Positions 33,165 through 40,990 of a stretch of DNA of 64,000 nucleotides are shown here, piece by piece (positions within the stretch are counted from its first letter, which is position 1; every line of letters starts with the position of its first letter). A program made the translations under genes and the position numbers. The notes beneath the pieces are model-generated. The model worked only from the letters and a program-made list of their open reading frames with translations. It was not told the origin of the DNA and ran no database searches. The DNA comes from Natronomonas salina (GTDB taxonomy: Archaea; Halobacteriota; Halobacteria; Halobacteriales; Haloarculaceae): NCBI RefSeq assembly GCF_013391105.1, contig NZ_CP058335.1:2294001-2358000 (forward strand), in the 5' to 3' direction.

Positions 33165-33177
33165 GATATATAGATAA
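33165..33177 (+). promoter_or_regulatory. TATA box of the pstSCA operon
   Basis: GATATATAGATAA, an AT-only core in very GC-rich DNA, lies about 42-54 bp before the pstS ATG. Transcription should start near 33200 and give a leader of about 20 bases. Confidence 0.5.
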
Positions 33178-33218
33178 CATAGTATCCTTCTTACCCGTCG
33201 GTTCGTTCTCCCCGGACG

Positions 33219-34217
33219 ATGACAGCGGACTCGACCGGGACGGGCACCGGGGCGAGCAGTCGCCGGGACGTGCTCCTGGCCGGAGCCGGGCTCGCCGGCG
33301 GCGCGCTCTCCGGGTGCCTCACGCGCGTCGACGGCGACGTCGGCGACGGGCTCTCGGGATCGATCGCCATAGCCGGCAGCAGTACCGTCTTCCCGCTGAT
33401 GTCCGCGATGGCCGAGGAGTTCCGGCGGGAACACCCCGACGTCAGCATCGACATCAGCCGGACGGGCAGCGGCGGCGGCTTCTCGAACTTCTTCTGCGTC
33501 GGCGACACCGACTTCAACAACGCCAGCCGCGAGATCCAGCCGGAGGAGGAGGAGCTCTGCGCCAGCAACCGCGTCGAGCCGGTGGAGATCCGGGTCGCGA
33601 CGGACGCGCTCACCGTCATCGTGAACAACGAGGCGGGCTTCGTCGACTGCGTCACCGTCGAGGAGCTCCAGCAGATCTGGGGCCCCGACGCCGTGTCTCG
33701 CTGGAGCCAGGTTCGCGACGACTGGCCGGACGCCGAGATCCAGCGGTACGGCGCCGCCGAGACCTCCGGGACCTTCGACTACTTCTCGATGGCCATCAAC
33801 GGCGAGGAGGGCGCCCACACGAGCGACTACCAGGCGACCGAGCGGGACAACGACATCGTCACCGGCGTCACGGGCAACCAGTACGCGATGGGGTACTTCG
33901 GCTTCTCGTACTACTACAGCAACCCCGAGCAGGTGACGGCCCTGCAGGTGGACCACGAGGGCGGCGGCTGCGTCGGCCCCTCGCTGGACGCGGCCGCGGC
34001 CGGCGAGTACACGCCGCTGTCCCGGCCGCTGTTCACCTACGCGGCGAAGGACGCCCTCGCCAGGGAGCCGGTCGCCGAGTTCGCCCGGTTCGTCGTCGAG
34101 CAGTCCGGCCGCCAGGAGCTCGTCGCCGACGCAATCGGCTACGTTCCCCTGAACGACGAACAGCAGGCCGAACAGCGCGACACGGTCGAGAAAGCGATCG
34201 AGGAGGTACAGCAGTGA
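33219..34217 (+). CDS. pstS: Phosphate ABC transporter substrate-binding lipoprotein PstS
   Basis: A 332-residue binding protein. SRRDVLLAGAGLAGGALSGC (twin arginine, lipobox Cys33) directs Tat export and lipid anchoring. The mature domain shows PstS phosphate-loop motifs: IAGSSTVFPLMSAMAEEFRRE, ISRTGSGGGFSNF, DFNNASREIQPEE and AAETSGTFDYFSMAINGEE. It captures phosphate outside the membrane for PstC-PstA. First gene of a cluster with pstC and pstA; its TGA overlaps an ATG that begins a 19-codon frame reaching pstC. Confidence 0.92.
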   Translation: MTADSTGTGTGASSRRDVLLAGAGLAGGALSGCLTRVDGDVGDGLSGSIAIAGSSTVFPLMSAMAEEFRREHPDVSIDISRTGSGGGFSNFFCVGDTDFNNASREIQPEEEELCASNRVEPVEIRVATDALTVIVNNEAGFVDCVTVEELQQIWGPDAVSRWSQVRDDWPDAEIQRYGAAETSGTFDYFSMAINGEEGAHTSDYQATERDNDIVTGVTGNQYAMGYFGFSYYYSNPEQVTALQVDHEGGGCVGPSLDAAAAGEYTPLSRPLFTYAAKDALAREPVAEFARFVVEQSGRQELVADAIGYVPLNDEQQAEQRDTVEKAIEEVQQ

Positions 34218-34276
34218 TGGAACCCACACATCGACGGACCGAGACGCACCGACGCGGCCGGGGTGAGACCGCGTGA
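34217..34276 (+). CDS. Possible 19-codon minicistron linking pstS and pstC
   Basis: The ATG overlaps the pstS stop (TGATG) and the TGA overlaps the pstC start (GTGA). The product is MEPTHRRTETHRRGRGETA, very basic and unlike the acidic proteins around it. The arrangement would pass ribosomes from pstS to pstC. It may only be a translated spacer with no functional peptide. Confidence 0.25.
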   Translation: MEPTHRRTETHRRGRGETA

Positions 34277-35235
34277 GCGGCGCCTCCGACGCCCCCGACC
34301 TGCAACGCTCGAACCGCTGGCGGGAGCTCCGCGAGGGCACCTACGGCGGGCTCTTCGCGGCCTGCGCGCTGGCGTCCGTGCTGACGACCGTCGCCATCGT
34401 GCTGACGCTGTTCGTCGACGCCAGCTCCTTCTTCGCCGAGTACTCCATCGTCGAGTTCCTGACCGGCTACGACTGGAGCGCGCGGAACGGCGTCTTCGGC
34501 GTCGTCCCGCTGGTCTTCGGGACGCTCGTCGTCACGCTCACCTCGGCGCTGGTCGCGCTGCCCATCGGGACGCTGACCGCCATCTACCTCTCGGAGTACG
34601 CCACCCCGCGGATGCGGTCGATCCTGAAGCCGATGCTGGAGATCCTGGCCGGCGTGCCGACCGTCGTCTACGGCTACTTCGCGCTCGTCTACGTGACGCC
34701 GCTGCTGCGGGCGACGCTGTTCCCCTCGATCAGCACGTTCAACGCGCTGTCGGCGTCGCTGATGGTCGGCATCATGATCATCCCGATGGTGTCGTCGATC
34801 AGCGAGGACGCGATGAGCTCGGTGCCCGACGACCTCCGGCAGGCCGGCTACGGCCTCGGCGCCACCAAGTACGAGGTCTCGACCGGCATCGTCGTCCCCG
34901 CCGCCGTCTCCGGCATCGCCTCCTCGTACATCCTGGCCATCTCGCGGGCCATCGGCGAGACGATGATCGTCGTCGTCGCGATGGGCGCGCAGGCCCGCCT
35001 GCCGCCGGTCCGGGAGGGCCTCTTCGGGCTGCCGTTCCTGCACCCCGGCGACGTGCTCCTCGAGCCAGGGCAGACGATGACCGTCGCGATGGTCCAGATC
35101 GGCCAGAGCGACCTGACGGGCGGGACCCTCGCCTACGACAGCCTGTTCGCGATCGGACTGACACTGTTCGTGATCACACTGGTCATGAACATCCTGAGCG
35201 ACATCATCGCGGAACGCTACCGGGAGGAGTACTGA
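34273..35235 (+). CDS. pstC: Phosphate ABC transporter permease PstC
   Basis: A 320-residue permease with six helices and the BPD_transp_1 fold. The EAA loop is SSVPDDLRQAGYGLGATKYEV (about 180-200), followed by AISRAIGETMIVVVAMGAQA, a highly conserved PstC block. The cytoplasmic start is polar. It begins at a GTG overlapping the preceding minicistron and ends 1 bp before the ATG of pstA, so all three are one operon. Confidence 0.92.
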   Translation: MSGASDAPDLQRSNRWRELREGTYGGLFAACALASVLTTVAIVLTLFVDASSFFAEYSIVEFLTGYDWSARNGVFGVVPLVFGTLVVTLTSALVALPIGTLTAIYLSEYATPRMRSILKPMLEILAGVPTVVYGYFALVYVTPLLRATLFPSISTFNALSASLMVGIMIIPMVSSISEDAMSSVPDDLRQAGYGLGATKYEVSTGIVVPAAVSGIASSYILAISRAIGETMIVVVAMGAQARLPPVREGLFGLPFLHPGDVLLEPGQTMTVAMVQIGQSDLTGGTLAYDSLFAIGLTLFVITLVMNILSDIIAERYREEY

Positions 35236-35236
35236 G

Positions 35237-37009
35237 ATGGCGACCGAGACCACCTCTCGCGACGACTTCGGCGAGGTGAGCCAGCTGCGGGGGCTGCTCT
35301 TCGAGTACCTCTCGCTGGGCGCGTCGGTCGTCGGCATCCTCGCGCTCGCCCTGCTGCTCGTCTACGTCACCATCGACGCCTTTGGCCTCTGGAACGCGGA
35401 CGACGCCTGGCTGCTCGCGTACGTCGCCGCGTTCGCGTTCCCGGCCGTCGGCTTCCTGCTGTACGCCGCCGACGACCCCCGGGTGACGCGGCAGTCCGGC
35501 CTCGCGCTCGTCGGCGGCCTCGTCGGCTTCTTCGCGCTGTTCCGGGGCCTCGAGGCCCTCGGGATGGGCGTCCCGCGGCTCTCGTGGCCGCTGGCGTACA
35601 TCTTCGGCGTCCTCGTCCCCGTCACCGGCTACGTCGGCTACGCCGCCTACCAGCGACCCGCCGGCGCCGTCGGCATCGGCCTCCTGGGCCGGGTGGCCGG
35701 CGGCCTCGGCCTGGCGGTCGCCGTCACCTCGGTGTTCGTCATCGCCGACGTCTACCGCTGGTTCCTCGTGTTCACGCTCGGCATCGCGCCGGCGGCCGCC
35801 ATCTACGCCGCCGGTCGCGTCCGCGCGTCCCGACCGCTCACGTACCTGGCGGTCCCGGTCGCCCTGCTCGGCGCCGCCGCCGGGTTCGTCCTCCGCGAGT
35901 TCCTCGTCGTCTACCCGAGACAGTGGCTCATCTACGCGCTGACGCTCGGCGTCCCGGTCGCCGTCGCCGTCGCCGCGCTGGTGTGGCGCCGCCGCGGGGA
36001 GCGGTCCGCCGCGGCCGTCGCCGTCGGCCTCGTCGCCGTCGTCACGACGCTCGGCTACGTCTCGGGGATGGTCGGCCTCTCCCGGGCGGCCGTCGTCCTG
36101 CTGCTGCTCACGGTGGCCGTCCCGGTCGGCCTCCAGATCGACCGCGTCCTGTCCCACGGCCGTGGCAGCGTCGGCCTGCTGTTCCCCGTGGTCCTCGTCG
36201 CCGGCGCGCTCGCCGGGACGGTCCTGGTCGACCTGCTGGCCGCGACGGGGCCGAGCCCGTGGCTCGACTGGTCGTACGTCACCAATCCCCCGTCGACCAC
36301 CATCGCCGACGACGCCGGCCTCTACCCCGCCATCGTCGGGTCGATCTTCATCATCACCATCGTCGCCCTGCTGTCGTTCGCCCTCGGCGTCGGCACCGCC
36401 GTCTTCCTCGAGGACTACACCCCCGACACCGGCCCGCTGGCGACGGTCACCCGGCTGATCCAGATCAACATCTCGAACCTCGCGGGCGTCCCGTCGGTCG
36501 TCTACGGCCTGCTCGGCCTCGGCCTGTTCGTCAACCTGCTAGGCCTCGGCTTCGGGACCGTCGTCGTCGCCGCGGTCACGCTGTCGCTGCTCATCCTGCC
36601 CATCGTCATCATCTCCGCCCAGGAGGCCATCCGGTCGGTGCCCGACGACATGCGGCAGGCCTCCTACGGCCTCGGCGCGACGCGCTGGCAGACCACCAAG
36701 AACGTCGTCCTCCCGGAGTCGCTGCCCGGCATCCTCACCGGCACCATCCTCTCGCTGGGCCGGGCCATCGGCGAGACCGCGCCGCTCATCATGATCGGCG
36801 CGCCGACGACCGTCTTTGCGCCGCCAGAGGGGCTCCTCGCCCGAACCAGCGCGATGCCCATGCAGATCTACGCGTGGGCGGCCCTCCCGCAGCAGGACTT
36901 CCGCTACGGCGTCGTCGCGGCCGGCGTCGTCACGCTGCTGGTCGTCCTGATCGGGCTGAACGCCACCGCCATCCTCGTCCGGAACCGCTACGAGCGGTCC
37001 GACGGCTGA
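35237..37009 (+). CDS. pstA: Phosphate ABC transporter permease PstA, extended N-terminus
   Basis: A 590-residue membrane protein. The C-terminal 280 residues are PstA: YPAIVGSIFIITIVALLSFALGVGTAVFLEDY, the EAA loop RSVPDDMRQASYGLGATRWQ and SLGRAIGETAPLIMIGAPTTVF. The first roughly 330 residues add about nine extra helices without recognised motifs, a long extension compared with the usual PstA of about 300 residues. Such extended PstA proteins are found in haloarchaea. The ATPase gene pstB and the regulator phoU do not follow. Confidence 0.9.
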   Translation: MATETTSRDDFGEVSQLRGLLFEYLSLGASVVGILALALLLVYVTIDAFGLWNADDAWLLAYVAAFAFPAVGFLLYAADDPRVTRQSGLALVGGLVGFFALFRGLEALGMGVPRLSWPLAYIFGVLVPVTGYVGYAAYQRPAGAVGIGLLGRVAGGLGLAVAVTSVFVIADVYRWFLVFTLGIAPAAAIYAAGRVRASRPLTYLAVPVALLGAAAGFVLREFLVVYPRQWLIYALTLGVPVAVAVAALVWRRRGERSAAAVAVGLVAVVTTLGYVSGMVGLSRAAVVLLLLTVAVPVGLQIDRVLSHGRGSVGLLFPVVLVAGALAGTVLVDLLAATGPSPWLDWSYVTNPPSTTIADDAGLYPAIVGSIFIITIVALLSFALGVGTAVFLEDYTPDTGPLATVTRLIQINISNLAGVPSVVYGLLGLGLFVNLLGLGFGTVVVAAVTLSLLILPIVIISAQEAIRSVPDDMRQASYGLGATRWQTTKNVVLPESLPGILTGTILSLGRAIGETAPLIMIGAPTTVFAPPEGLLARTSAMPMQIYAWAALPQQDFRYGVVAAGVVTLLVVLIGLNATAILVRNRYERSDG

Positions 37010-37049
37010 GGGGGTAGACTTTTCTCCCGGCTCGCCCGAGAGCGAGCTC

Positions 37050-37520
37050 GTGGGCAGTGACGCAGCACGGGTAGCCGGAGCGCTCGAGGCCGCACTCGCA
37101 GCGCGGCTGCCATCGCTGACCTGGACCACCGAACGCTACGTCGGGCGGACGCCGGTCGACGTGGCCGGGGAGGGCGACGGAGAGGACGCCGCGCTGACGC
37201 TCGTCGAACTCGAGTGGCGCCGGGCCGACCCCGCCGACAACACGGTGACGCTGTTCCGGCATCTCGACGCCGGCGAAATCGGCGGGGACGTCTGCGTCGT
37301 CCAGCTTTTCACCCGGTACTACGACCTCCAGTCCGGTGGCGTCGCCTCGAAGCGGAAGAACGCCGAATTCGTCGGCGACCTGGCCGCCGAGACCTTCGCA
37401 GACGTCGGCTACCACGCCCTGACCCTCGACGTCGACCCGCCGAAGCGGGGTGGGGAGTTACCCGACGACTGGCGGAACGCCGTCGGCACGGCGGCCGACC
37501 GGATCGCGAACCGTCTCTAG
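37050..37520 (+). CDS. Hypothetical protein downstream of pstA
   Basis: A 156-residue acidic protein from a GTG start. The sheet-helix pattern (VTLFRHLDAGEIGGDVCVVQLFTRYYDLQSGGVASKRKNAEFVGDLAAETF) is of a compact alpha/beta domain with a conserved-looking KRKNAEF. No known family or catalytic site. The stop TAG shares a CTAG with the convergent peroxiredoxin gene. It may be cotranscribed with the pst genes (40-bp gap), but nothing links it to phosphate. Confidence 0.5.
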   Translation: MGSDAARVAGALEAALAARLPSLTWTTERYVGRTPVDVAGEGDGEDAALTLVELEWRRADPADNTVTLFRHLDAGEIGGDVCVVQLFTRYYDLQSGGVASKRKNAEFVGDLAAETFADVGYHALTLDVDPPKRGGELPDDWRNAVGTAADRIANRL

Positions 37521-37960
37521 TCGAGCGACTCGACCGCGGCGAGGACGTCCGCCGCGTGGCCCTCGGGCTGCATCGTGTCGGCGTCGACGACGGCCTGGAC
37601 CTCGCCGCCCGCGAGGACGAAGGTGATGCGGTCGACGAAGTCGTCCTGGACCTCGAGACCGAACGCCTCGGCCACGTCGCCGTCCGGGTCCGCCAGCAGG
37701 TCGAACGAGAGCCCTTCCTCGTCGGCGAACTCGCGGTGGGAGTCGACGTCGTCGGTCGAGACGCCGTAGACCGCGACGCCGGTCTGGCGGAACGACTCGA
37801 TGTCGGCCTCGAACTCCCGGGCCTCCAGCGTACAGCCCGGCGTGCCGTCGCGCGGGTAGAAGTAGACGACGGTGGGCTCCGCGAACTCCGGCGAGACGGT
37901 CTCGCCGTGCTGGTTCGCCGCCTGTACGTCCGGGGCCGGGTCGCCCGCCTCGAGTGCCAT
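37517..37960 (-). CDS. bcp: Peroxiredoxin, Bcp/PrxQ type
   Basis: A 147-residue thiol peroxidase. The peroxidatic Cys43 is in the intact Bcp motif YFYPRDGTPGCTLEAREFEAD. Other family features are VYGVSTDDVDSHREFADEEGLSFDLLADPDG and the final VDRITFVLAGGEV. There is no second cysteine, so it works as a 1-Cys type with an external thiol such as gamma-glutamylcysteine or thioredoxin. A paralogue lies 52 bp upstream on the same strand (38013-38462), so this is a tandem pair. Confidence 0.88.
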   Translation of the reverse strand: MALEAGDPAPDVQAANQHGETVSPEFAEPTVVYFYPRDGTPGCTLEAREFEADIESFRQTGVAVYGVSTDDVDSHREFADEEGLSFDLLADPDGDVAEAFGLEVQDDFVDRITFVLAGGEVQAVVDADTMQPEGHAADVLAAVESLD

Positions 37961-38012
37961 GTCGCAGGTGCCGCGGCCGGCCACATCAATCCAACGCGGG
38001 TGGACCGCGCCG

Positions 38013-38462
38013 CTACAGCGCCGCCAGGCCGTCGTCCATCATGTCCAGCAGGACGTCGCGGGCGTGGCCGTCGGCGGAGACGCCGGCGTAGGCCGCCTTC
38101 ACCTCGCCGTCCGCGAGGACGAAGGTGGTCCGCTCGGCCCGCCCCTGGTCGTCGCGGTCGACGCCGAAGGCCGCACAGAGGTCGCCGTCGGGATCGGCCA
38201 GCAGGTCGTACGGGACGTCGTGTTCGTCGGCGAACTCGCGGTGGGAGTCGACGTCGTCCGTCGAGACGCCGTAGACGGTCACCTCGGCGTCGTCGTAGGT
38301 GTCGGCCTCCCGGGTGAACTGGTCGGCCTGCGTCGCGCAGCCGGGGGTGCCGTCCTCGACGTAGAAGTAGAGGACCGTCGGCTCCTCGAAGTCCGGGGAG
38401 ACCGTCTCGCCGTCCTGGTTCGGTGCCGAAACGTCGGGTGCGGGGTCGCCTGCTTCGAGCAT
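38013..38462 (-). CDS. Second peroxiredoxin of a tandem pair, motif altered
   Basis: A 149-residue homologue of the adjacent Bcp, with the same order EAGDPAPDV, DFEEPTVLYFY, DSHREFADEHDVPYDLLADPDG. The peroxidatic Cys42 is kept in DGTPGCATQAD, but the conserved Pro of the P-x3-T-x2-C motif is Val (VEDGTPGC). It has an additional Cys near residue 91 (GDLCAAFG), which could be a resolving cysteine. It therefore may differ in mechanism or substrate from its neighbour. Confidence 0.8.
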   Translation of the reverse strand: MLEAGDPAPDVSAPNQDGETVSPDFEEPTVLYFYVEDGTPGCATQADQFTREADTYDDAEVTVYGVSTDDVDSHREFADEHDVPYDLLADPDGDLCAAFGVDRDDQGRAERTTFVLADGEVKAAYAGVSADGHARDVLLDMMDDGLAAL

Positions 38463-38582
38463 ACCCGACGTTCGTCCGCGAGGGGCATCAGTGGTGGGTC
38501 CCGTCGGCAGGGGCACGTTACCCCGAACTAACCGCAACCATCGACCGAATTAGGTTATCTCCGCTCGGCGCGTGGGATATCC

Positions 38583-39011
38583 ATGGAAGCCATGGTGGGC
38601 CCCGATGACCGGCCCGACGACCCGGAATCGGCGCTCGACGGCCTCTCGGAGGACCGGATCTTCTCGCTGCTCTCCGCGGGACGGCGGCGCGAACTGCTCC
38701 GGGCCCTCGAGGCGGCCGGCGAGGCGGTGCCGCTCTCCGTGCTCACCCGGGAGGTCGCGCTGGCGGAGGGCATCGAGTCCGACGCCGACGCGGGGGCCTT
38801 CAAGACGGTGTACGTCTCGCTGTACCAGACGCACGTCCCCTCGCTCGCCGCCGCCGGCGCCGTCGAGTACGACCCGGTCGAGAAGCACGTCGAACTGACC
38901 TCGCGTGCCGCGCCGCTGTTCACCTACCTGGACATCGCCGGCGGGTCCGACGACGAGGAGACGACGGGGCTGCTCTCCCGGTTCTTCGGAGCAGACCACG
39001 CGGCGAACTAG
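38583..39011 (+). CDS. DUF7344 winged-helix protein
   Basis: A 142-residue soluble member of the haloarchaeal DUF7344 family. The domain covers about residues 20-110: [21 protein letters not shown], then [36 protein letters not shown]. Here there is no membrane tail, unlike the member at 28216-28782. A presumed DNA-binding regulator. A TTAGGTTATC stretch about 27 bp before the ATG may be the promoter. It shares a CTAG stop with the GIY-YIG gene. Confidence 0.72.
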   Translation: MEAMVGPDDRPDDPESALDGLSEDRIFSLLSAGRRRELLRALEAAGEAVPLSVLTREVALAEGIESDADAGAFKTVYVSLYQTHVPSLAAAGAVEYDPVEKHVELTSRAAPLFTYLDIAGGSDDEETTGLLSRFFGADHAAN

Positions 39012-39280
39012 TCGGACTCGGCCGCCCGCTCCTCGAAGACGAGCCGCTCCTTCTCCGCGCGGCTGAACTGCTTGATCTCGTACTCGCGGCTCATCGCGGC
39101 CGACCGGGAGTCGTAGCTCTCCGAGTGGACGAGTTCGACCGGCGTCCGACAGCGGGTGTACTTCGCGCCGTCGCCGGCGTCGTGCTCGGCGACGCGCCGC
39201 TCGAGGTCGGTCGTGTACCCGGTGTACAGCGACCCGTCGGCGCACTCGAGGACGTAGACGTGGTGGTCGCCGTCTGCCAT
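39008..39280 (-). CDS. GIY-YIG nuclease domain protein (UPF0213/YhbQ-like)
   Basis: A 90-residue single-domain protein. The GIY-YIG signature appears as [30 protein letters not shown] (Tyr, Tyr and Arg at the active site), followed by [43 protein letters not shown]. This is the small YhbQ-like group found in bacteria and archaea; the in vivo role is not settled, perhaps DNA repair. Confidence 0.88.
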   Translation of the reverse strand: MADGDHHVYVLECADGSLYTGYTTDLERRVAEHDAGDGAKYTRCRTPVELVHSESYDSRSAAMSREYEIKQFSRAEKERLVFEERAAESD

Positions 39281-39409
39281 CGGTTCCGAGATGGGACTGT
39301 GTCGGCTAAAGCTGTCGGTCCGTTCCGGAAAGAATTCGACCGCTACCGCGAGGGTCGCGTGACGAGGGCACCCTGTGGTTGGAACACAGTGCGAACGACC
39401 GTACGGTCG

Positions 39410-39556
39410 TTACTCGTGTGCGCGCTCCCTCGAGACCTCGGCGATCCCGGCGTTCGCGGAGCAGTTCGGGCAGGCTCGTACCTGGCCGAACTCGTCGGCG
39501 AACACGCGGGCGAACCGGTCCGAGACGTGCGCGTCACAGTGATCACACCTGGGCAT
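39410..39556 (-). CDS. DUF7563 family small zinc-ribbon protein (copy 1)
   Basis: A 48-residue protein with MPRCDHCDAHVSDRFARVFADE at the start and CPNC at about residues 30-33: four cysteines for one zinc. The pattern fits DUF7563, a family of tiny haloarchaeal proteins of unknown role. A second member is at 44658-44816. TATACCGAGGGTATT about 60-75 bp upstream may be part of its promoter. Confidence 0.7.
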   Translation of the reverse strand: MPRCDHCDAHVSDRFARVFADEFGQVRACPNCSANAGIAEVSRERAHE

Positions 39557-39638
39557 TCTGGCCGCCGACGTGGGTATCCCCTGTCGGCACCCCCCTTTGG
39601 TCCCGGAGGCACAAATACCCTCGGTATACAGTGACAAA

Positions 39639-40433
39639 CTACCGCGACCCGTCGGTTTCCGCCCCCTCCGAGGCTCTCGCTTCCGATATCGAGCGAGCCA
39701 CGAGTCCGGCCTGCGAGCCGGCGGTGAACCCGGCGTCCACGTTCACGACCGTCAGCGGTGTACAGGACTGGAGCATCCCCGAGAGCGCCGCCTCCCCCTC
39801 GCCGCCGGCGCCGTAGCCCGTCGACACCGGCAGGCCGATCAGCGGGACGTCGACGAGGCCGGCAACGACCGTGGGCAGGGCGCCCTCCCGGCCCGCGGCA
39901 ACGATCAGGACATCCGTCTCCCTGAGATCCGCCAGACGGTCGAAGAGGCGGGCGATGCCCGCGACGCCGACGTCGTCGATCCGCTCGACGGTCGCGCCCA
40001 TCTCCCGGGCGACGACGGCCGCCTCGCCCGCCGCCTCGGCGTCCGAGGTGCCGGCGGTGACCACGCCCACGGTGGCGTCGAGTTCCGGCGGCTCGAACGT
40101 CGGAGCCTGGACGACGAGCGTCCTGGCCCTGGCGTCGCGCTCGATGGTCGCCTCGGGGGCCTCCTCCGCCAGTCGCTGCCGGCAGGCGTCGACCGCGTCG
40201 TCGTCGGCCCGGGTGACCAGCGCCCGGCCGGTCGTCTCCACGGCCCCGGCGGTCATCGCCGCGGTCTCCTCGGGCGTCTTCCCCTCGGCCAGTACCGCCT
40301 CCGGGATGCCGGTCCGGTCCTCCCGGGCCGCGTCGAACCGGCCCGCCTCCGTCCGGGCGTACCCCCGGAGCTCAGCTTCGGCCTCGGCCGCCGATAGCTC
40401 GCCGGCGGCGACCGCCTCGAGTATCTCGCGCAT
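39639..40433 (-). CDS. larB: Nickel-pincer cofactor biosynthesis protein LarB
   Basis: A 264-residue enzyme with a C-terminal AIR-carboxylase-like (PurE) domain. The N-terminal helical third begins REILEAVAAGELSAAEAEAELRGY; the catalytic part has VGVVTAGTSDAEAAGEAAVVAREMG, DVGVAGIARLFDRL, DVLIVAAGREGALPTVVAGLVDVPLIGLPVSTGYGAG. LarB carboxylates and hydrolyses nicotinic acid adenine dinucleotide in making the nickel-pincer nucleotide used by lactate racemase and related enzymes. larC and larE are not adjacent here, so the pathway, if complete, is dispersed. Confidence 0.88.
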   Translation of the reverse strand: MREILEAVAAGELSAAEAEAELRGYARTEAGRFDAAREDRTGIPEAVLAEGKTPEETAAMTAGAVETTGRALVTRADDDAVDACRQRLAEEAPEATIERDARARTLVVQAPTFEPPELDATVGVVTAGTSDAEAAGEAAVVAREMGATVERIDDVGVAGIARLFDRLADLRETDVLIVAAGREGALPTVVAGLVDVPLIGLPVSTGYGAGGEGEAALSGMLQSCTPLTVVNVDAGFTAGSQAGLVARSISEARASEGAETDGSR

Positions 40434-40506
40434 GTTCCCGTGTTCGCGTCGGCGACTACCAACCTGTCGACTCGACCGGGGGCGTCGGCGCGCGTGAGCC
40501 GCTGTT

Positions 40507-40524
40507 AGCGCGCTCGAGCGCGCT
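40507..40524. repeat. Perfect 18-bp palindrome upstream of larB
   Basis: AGCGCGCTC followed by GAGCGCGCT forms a perfect palindrome about 75-90 bp upstream of the larB start. Its position and symmetry fit a dimeric regulator site, but a role is not shown. Confidence 0.3.
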
Positions 40525-40570
40525 CGAGGCGCCGGTTCGCGGACTCGAGGAATGAACTGGCCAAAACACG

Positions 40571-40578
40571 TATATAAG
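40571..40578 (+). promoter_or_regulatory. Upstream TATA-like box, target unclear
   Basis: TATATAAG lies about 120 bp before the DUF1931 gene, too far to be its immediate box. It would start a transcript near 40600 that contains the inverted repeat at 40604-40626, giving either a leader or a small RNA. Confidence 0.35.
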
Positions 40579-40603
40579 CAGTCCAACTCCGCGTCGGTTC
40601 TCC

Positions 40604-40626
40604 CCGGTTTTACACGGCTAAACCGG
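40604..40626. repeat. Inverted repeat between two TATA boxes
   Basis: CCGGTTT at 40604-40610 and AAACCGG at 40620-40626 are perfect inverted arms around 9 bp. It falls between the upstream TATATAAG and the ATTATATAAG box of the DUF1931 gene, so it is a candidate operator or 5' hairpin. Confidence 0.35.
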
Positions 40627-40660
40627 CGGTAGAAGCGGCGATACCGCCCCCTTTTGGGAA

Positions 40661-40670
40661 ATTATATAAG
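40661..40670 (+). promoter_or_regulatory. TATA box of the DUF1931 gene
   Basis: ATTATATAAG lies 25-34 bp before the ATG at 40695, the strongest TATA match in the window. It predicts a leaderless transcript. Confidence 0.6.
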
Positions 40671-40694
40671 GGGCCCGGGTAAACCGCGATTTGT

Positions 40695-40862
40695 ATGGCA
40701 GACCTGATCGTCAAAGCCGCTGTGAAGGAAGCGCTCAACGACATGAACGTCGCCTCCGACTTCTACGACGCCCTCGACGACGAGGTCGAGGAGCTGCTCG
40801 AGGACGCCGCCCGGCGTGCCGAGGACAACGACCGAAAGACCGTCCAGCCGCGCGACCTGTAA
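40695..40862 (+). CDS. DUF1931 histone-fold-like small protein
   Basis: A 55-residue protein starting MADLIVKAAVKEALNDMNVA and ending DRKTVQPRDL. The helix-loop-helix pattern with V(K/Q)xxDL at the end resembles half of a histone fold and is the DUF1931 signature. In related archaea the domain is thought to bind DNA, but the function is unproven. A strong TATA box suggests abundant expression. The gene is isolated from its neighbours by about 260 bp upstream. Confidence 0.75.
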   Translation: MADLIVKAAVKEALNDMNVASDFYDALDDEVEELLEDAARRAEDNDRKTVQPRDL

Positions 40863-40990
40863 GGTCGCTTCCACTCGTATTCTTTCGCGGGTCGCAGCGT
40901 ACAGCCGAGCGCGTCGACCGATAGCAGCCGGTCCCGCTCCCACCGTGGGTACTAACCGACGTGAACTACTAATCCCGGTGAACAGTCACT

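Noticed and set aside
40662-40943. 93-codon minus-strand frame over the DUF1931 gene
   Set aside because: It opposes a small gene with a strong TATA box and a recognised family; composition is not haloarchaeal-like.
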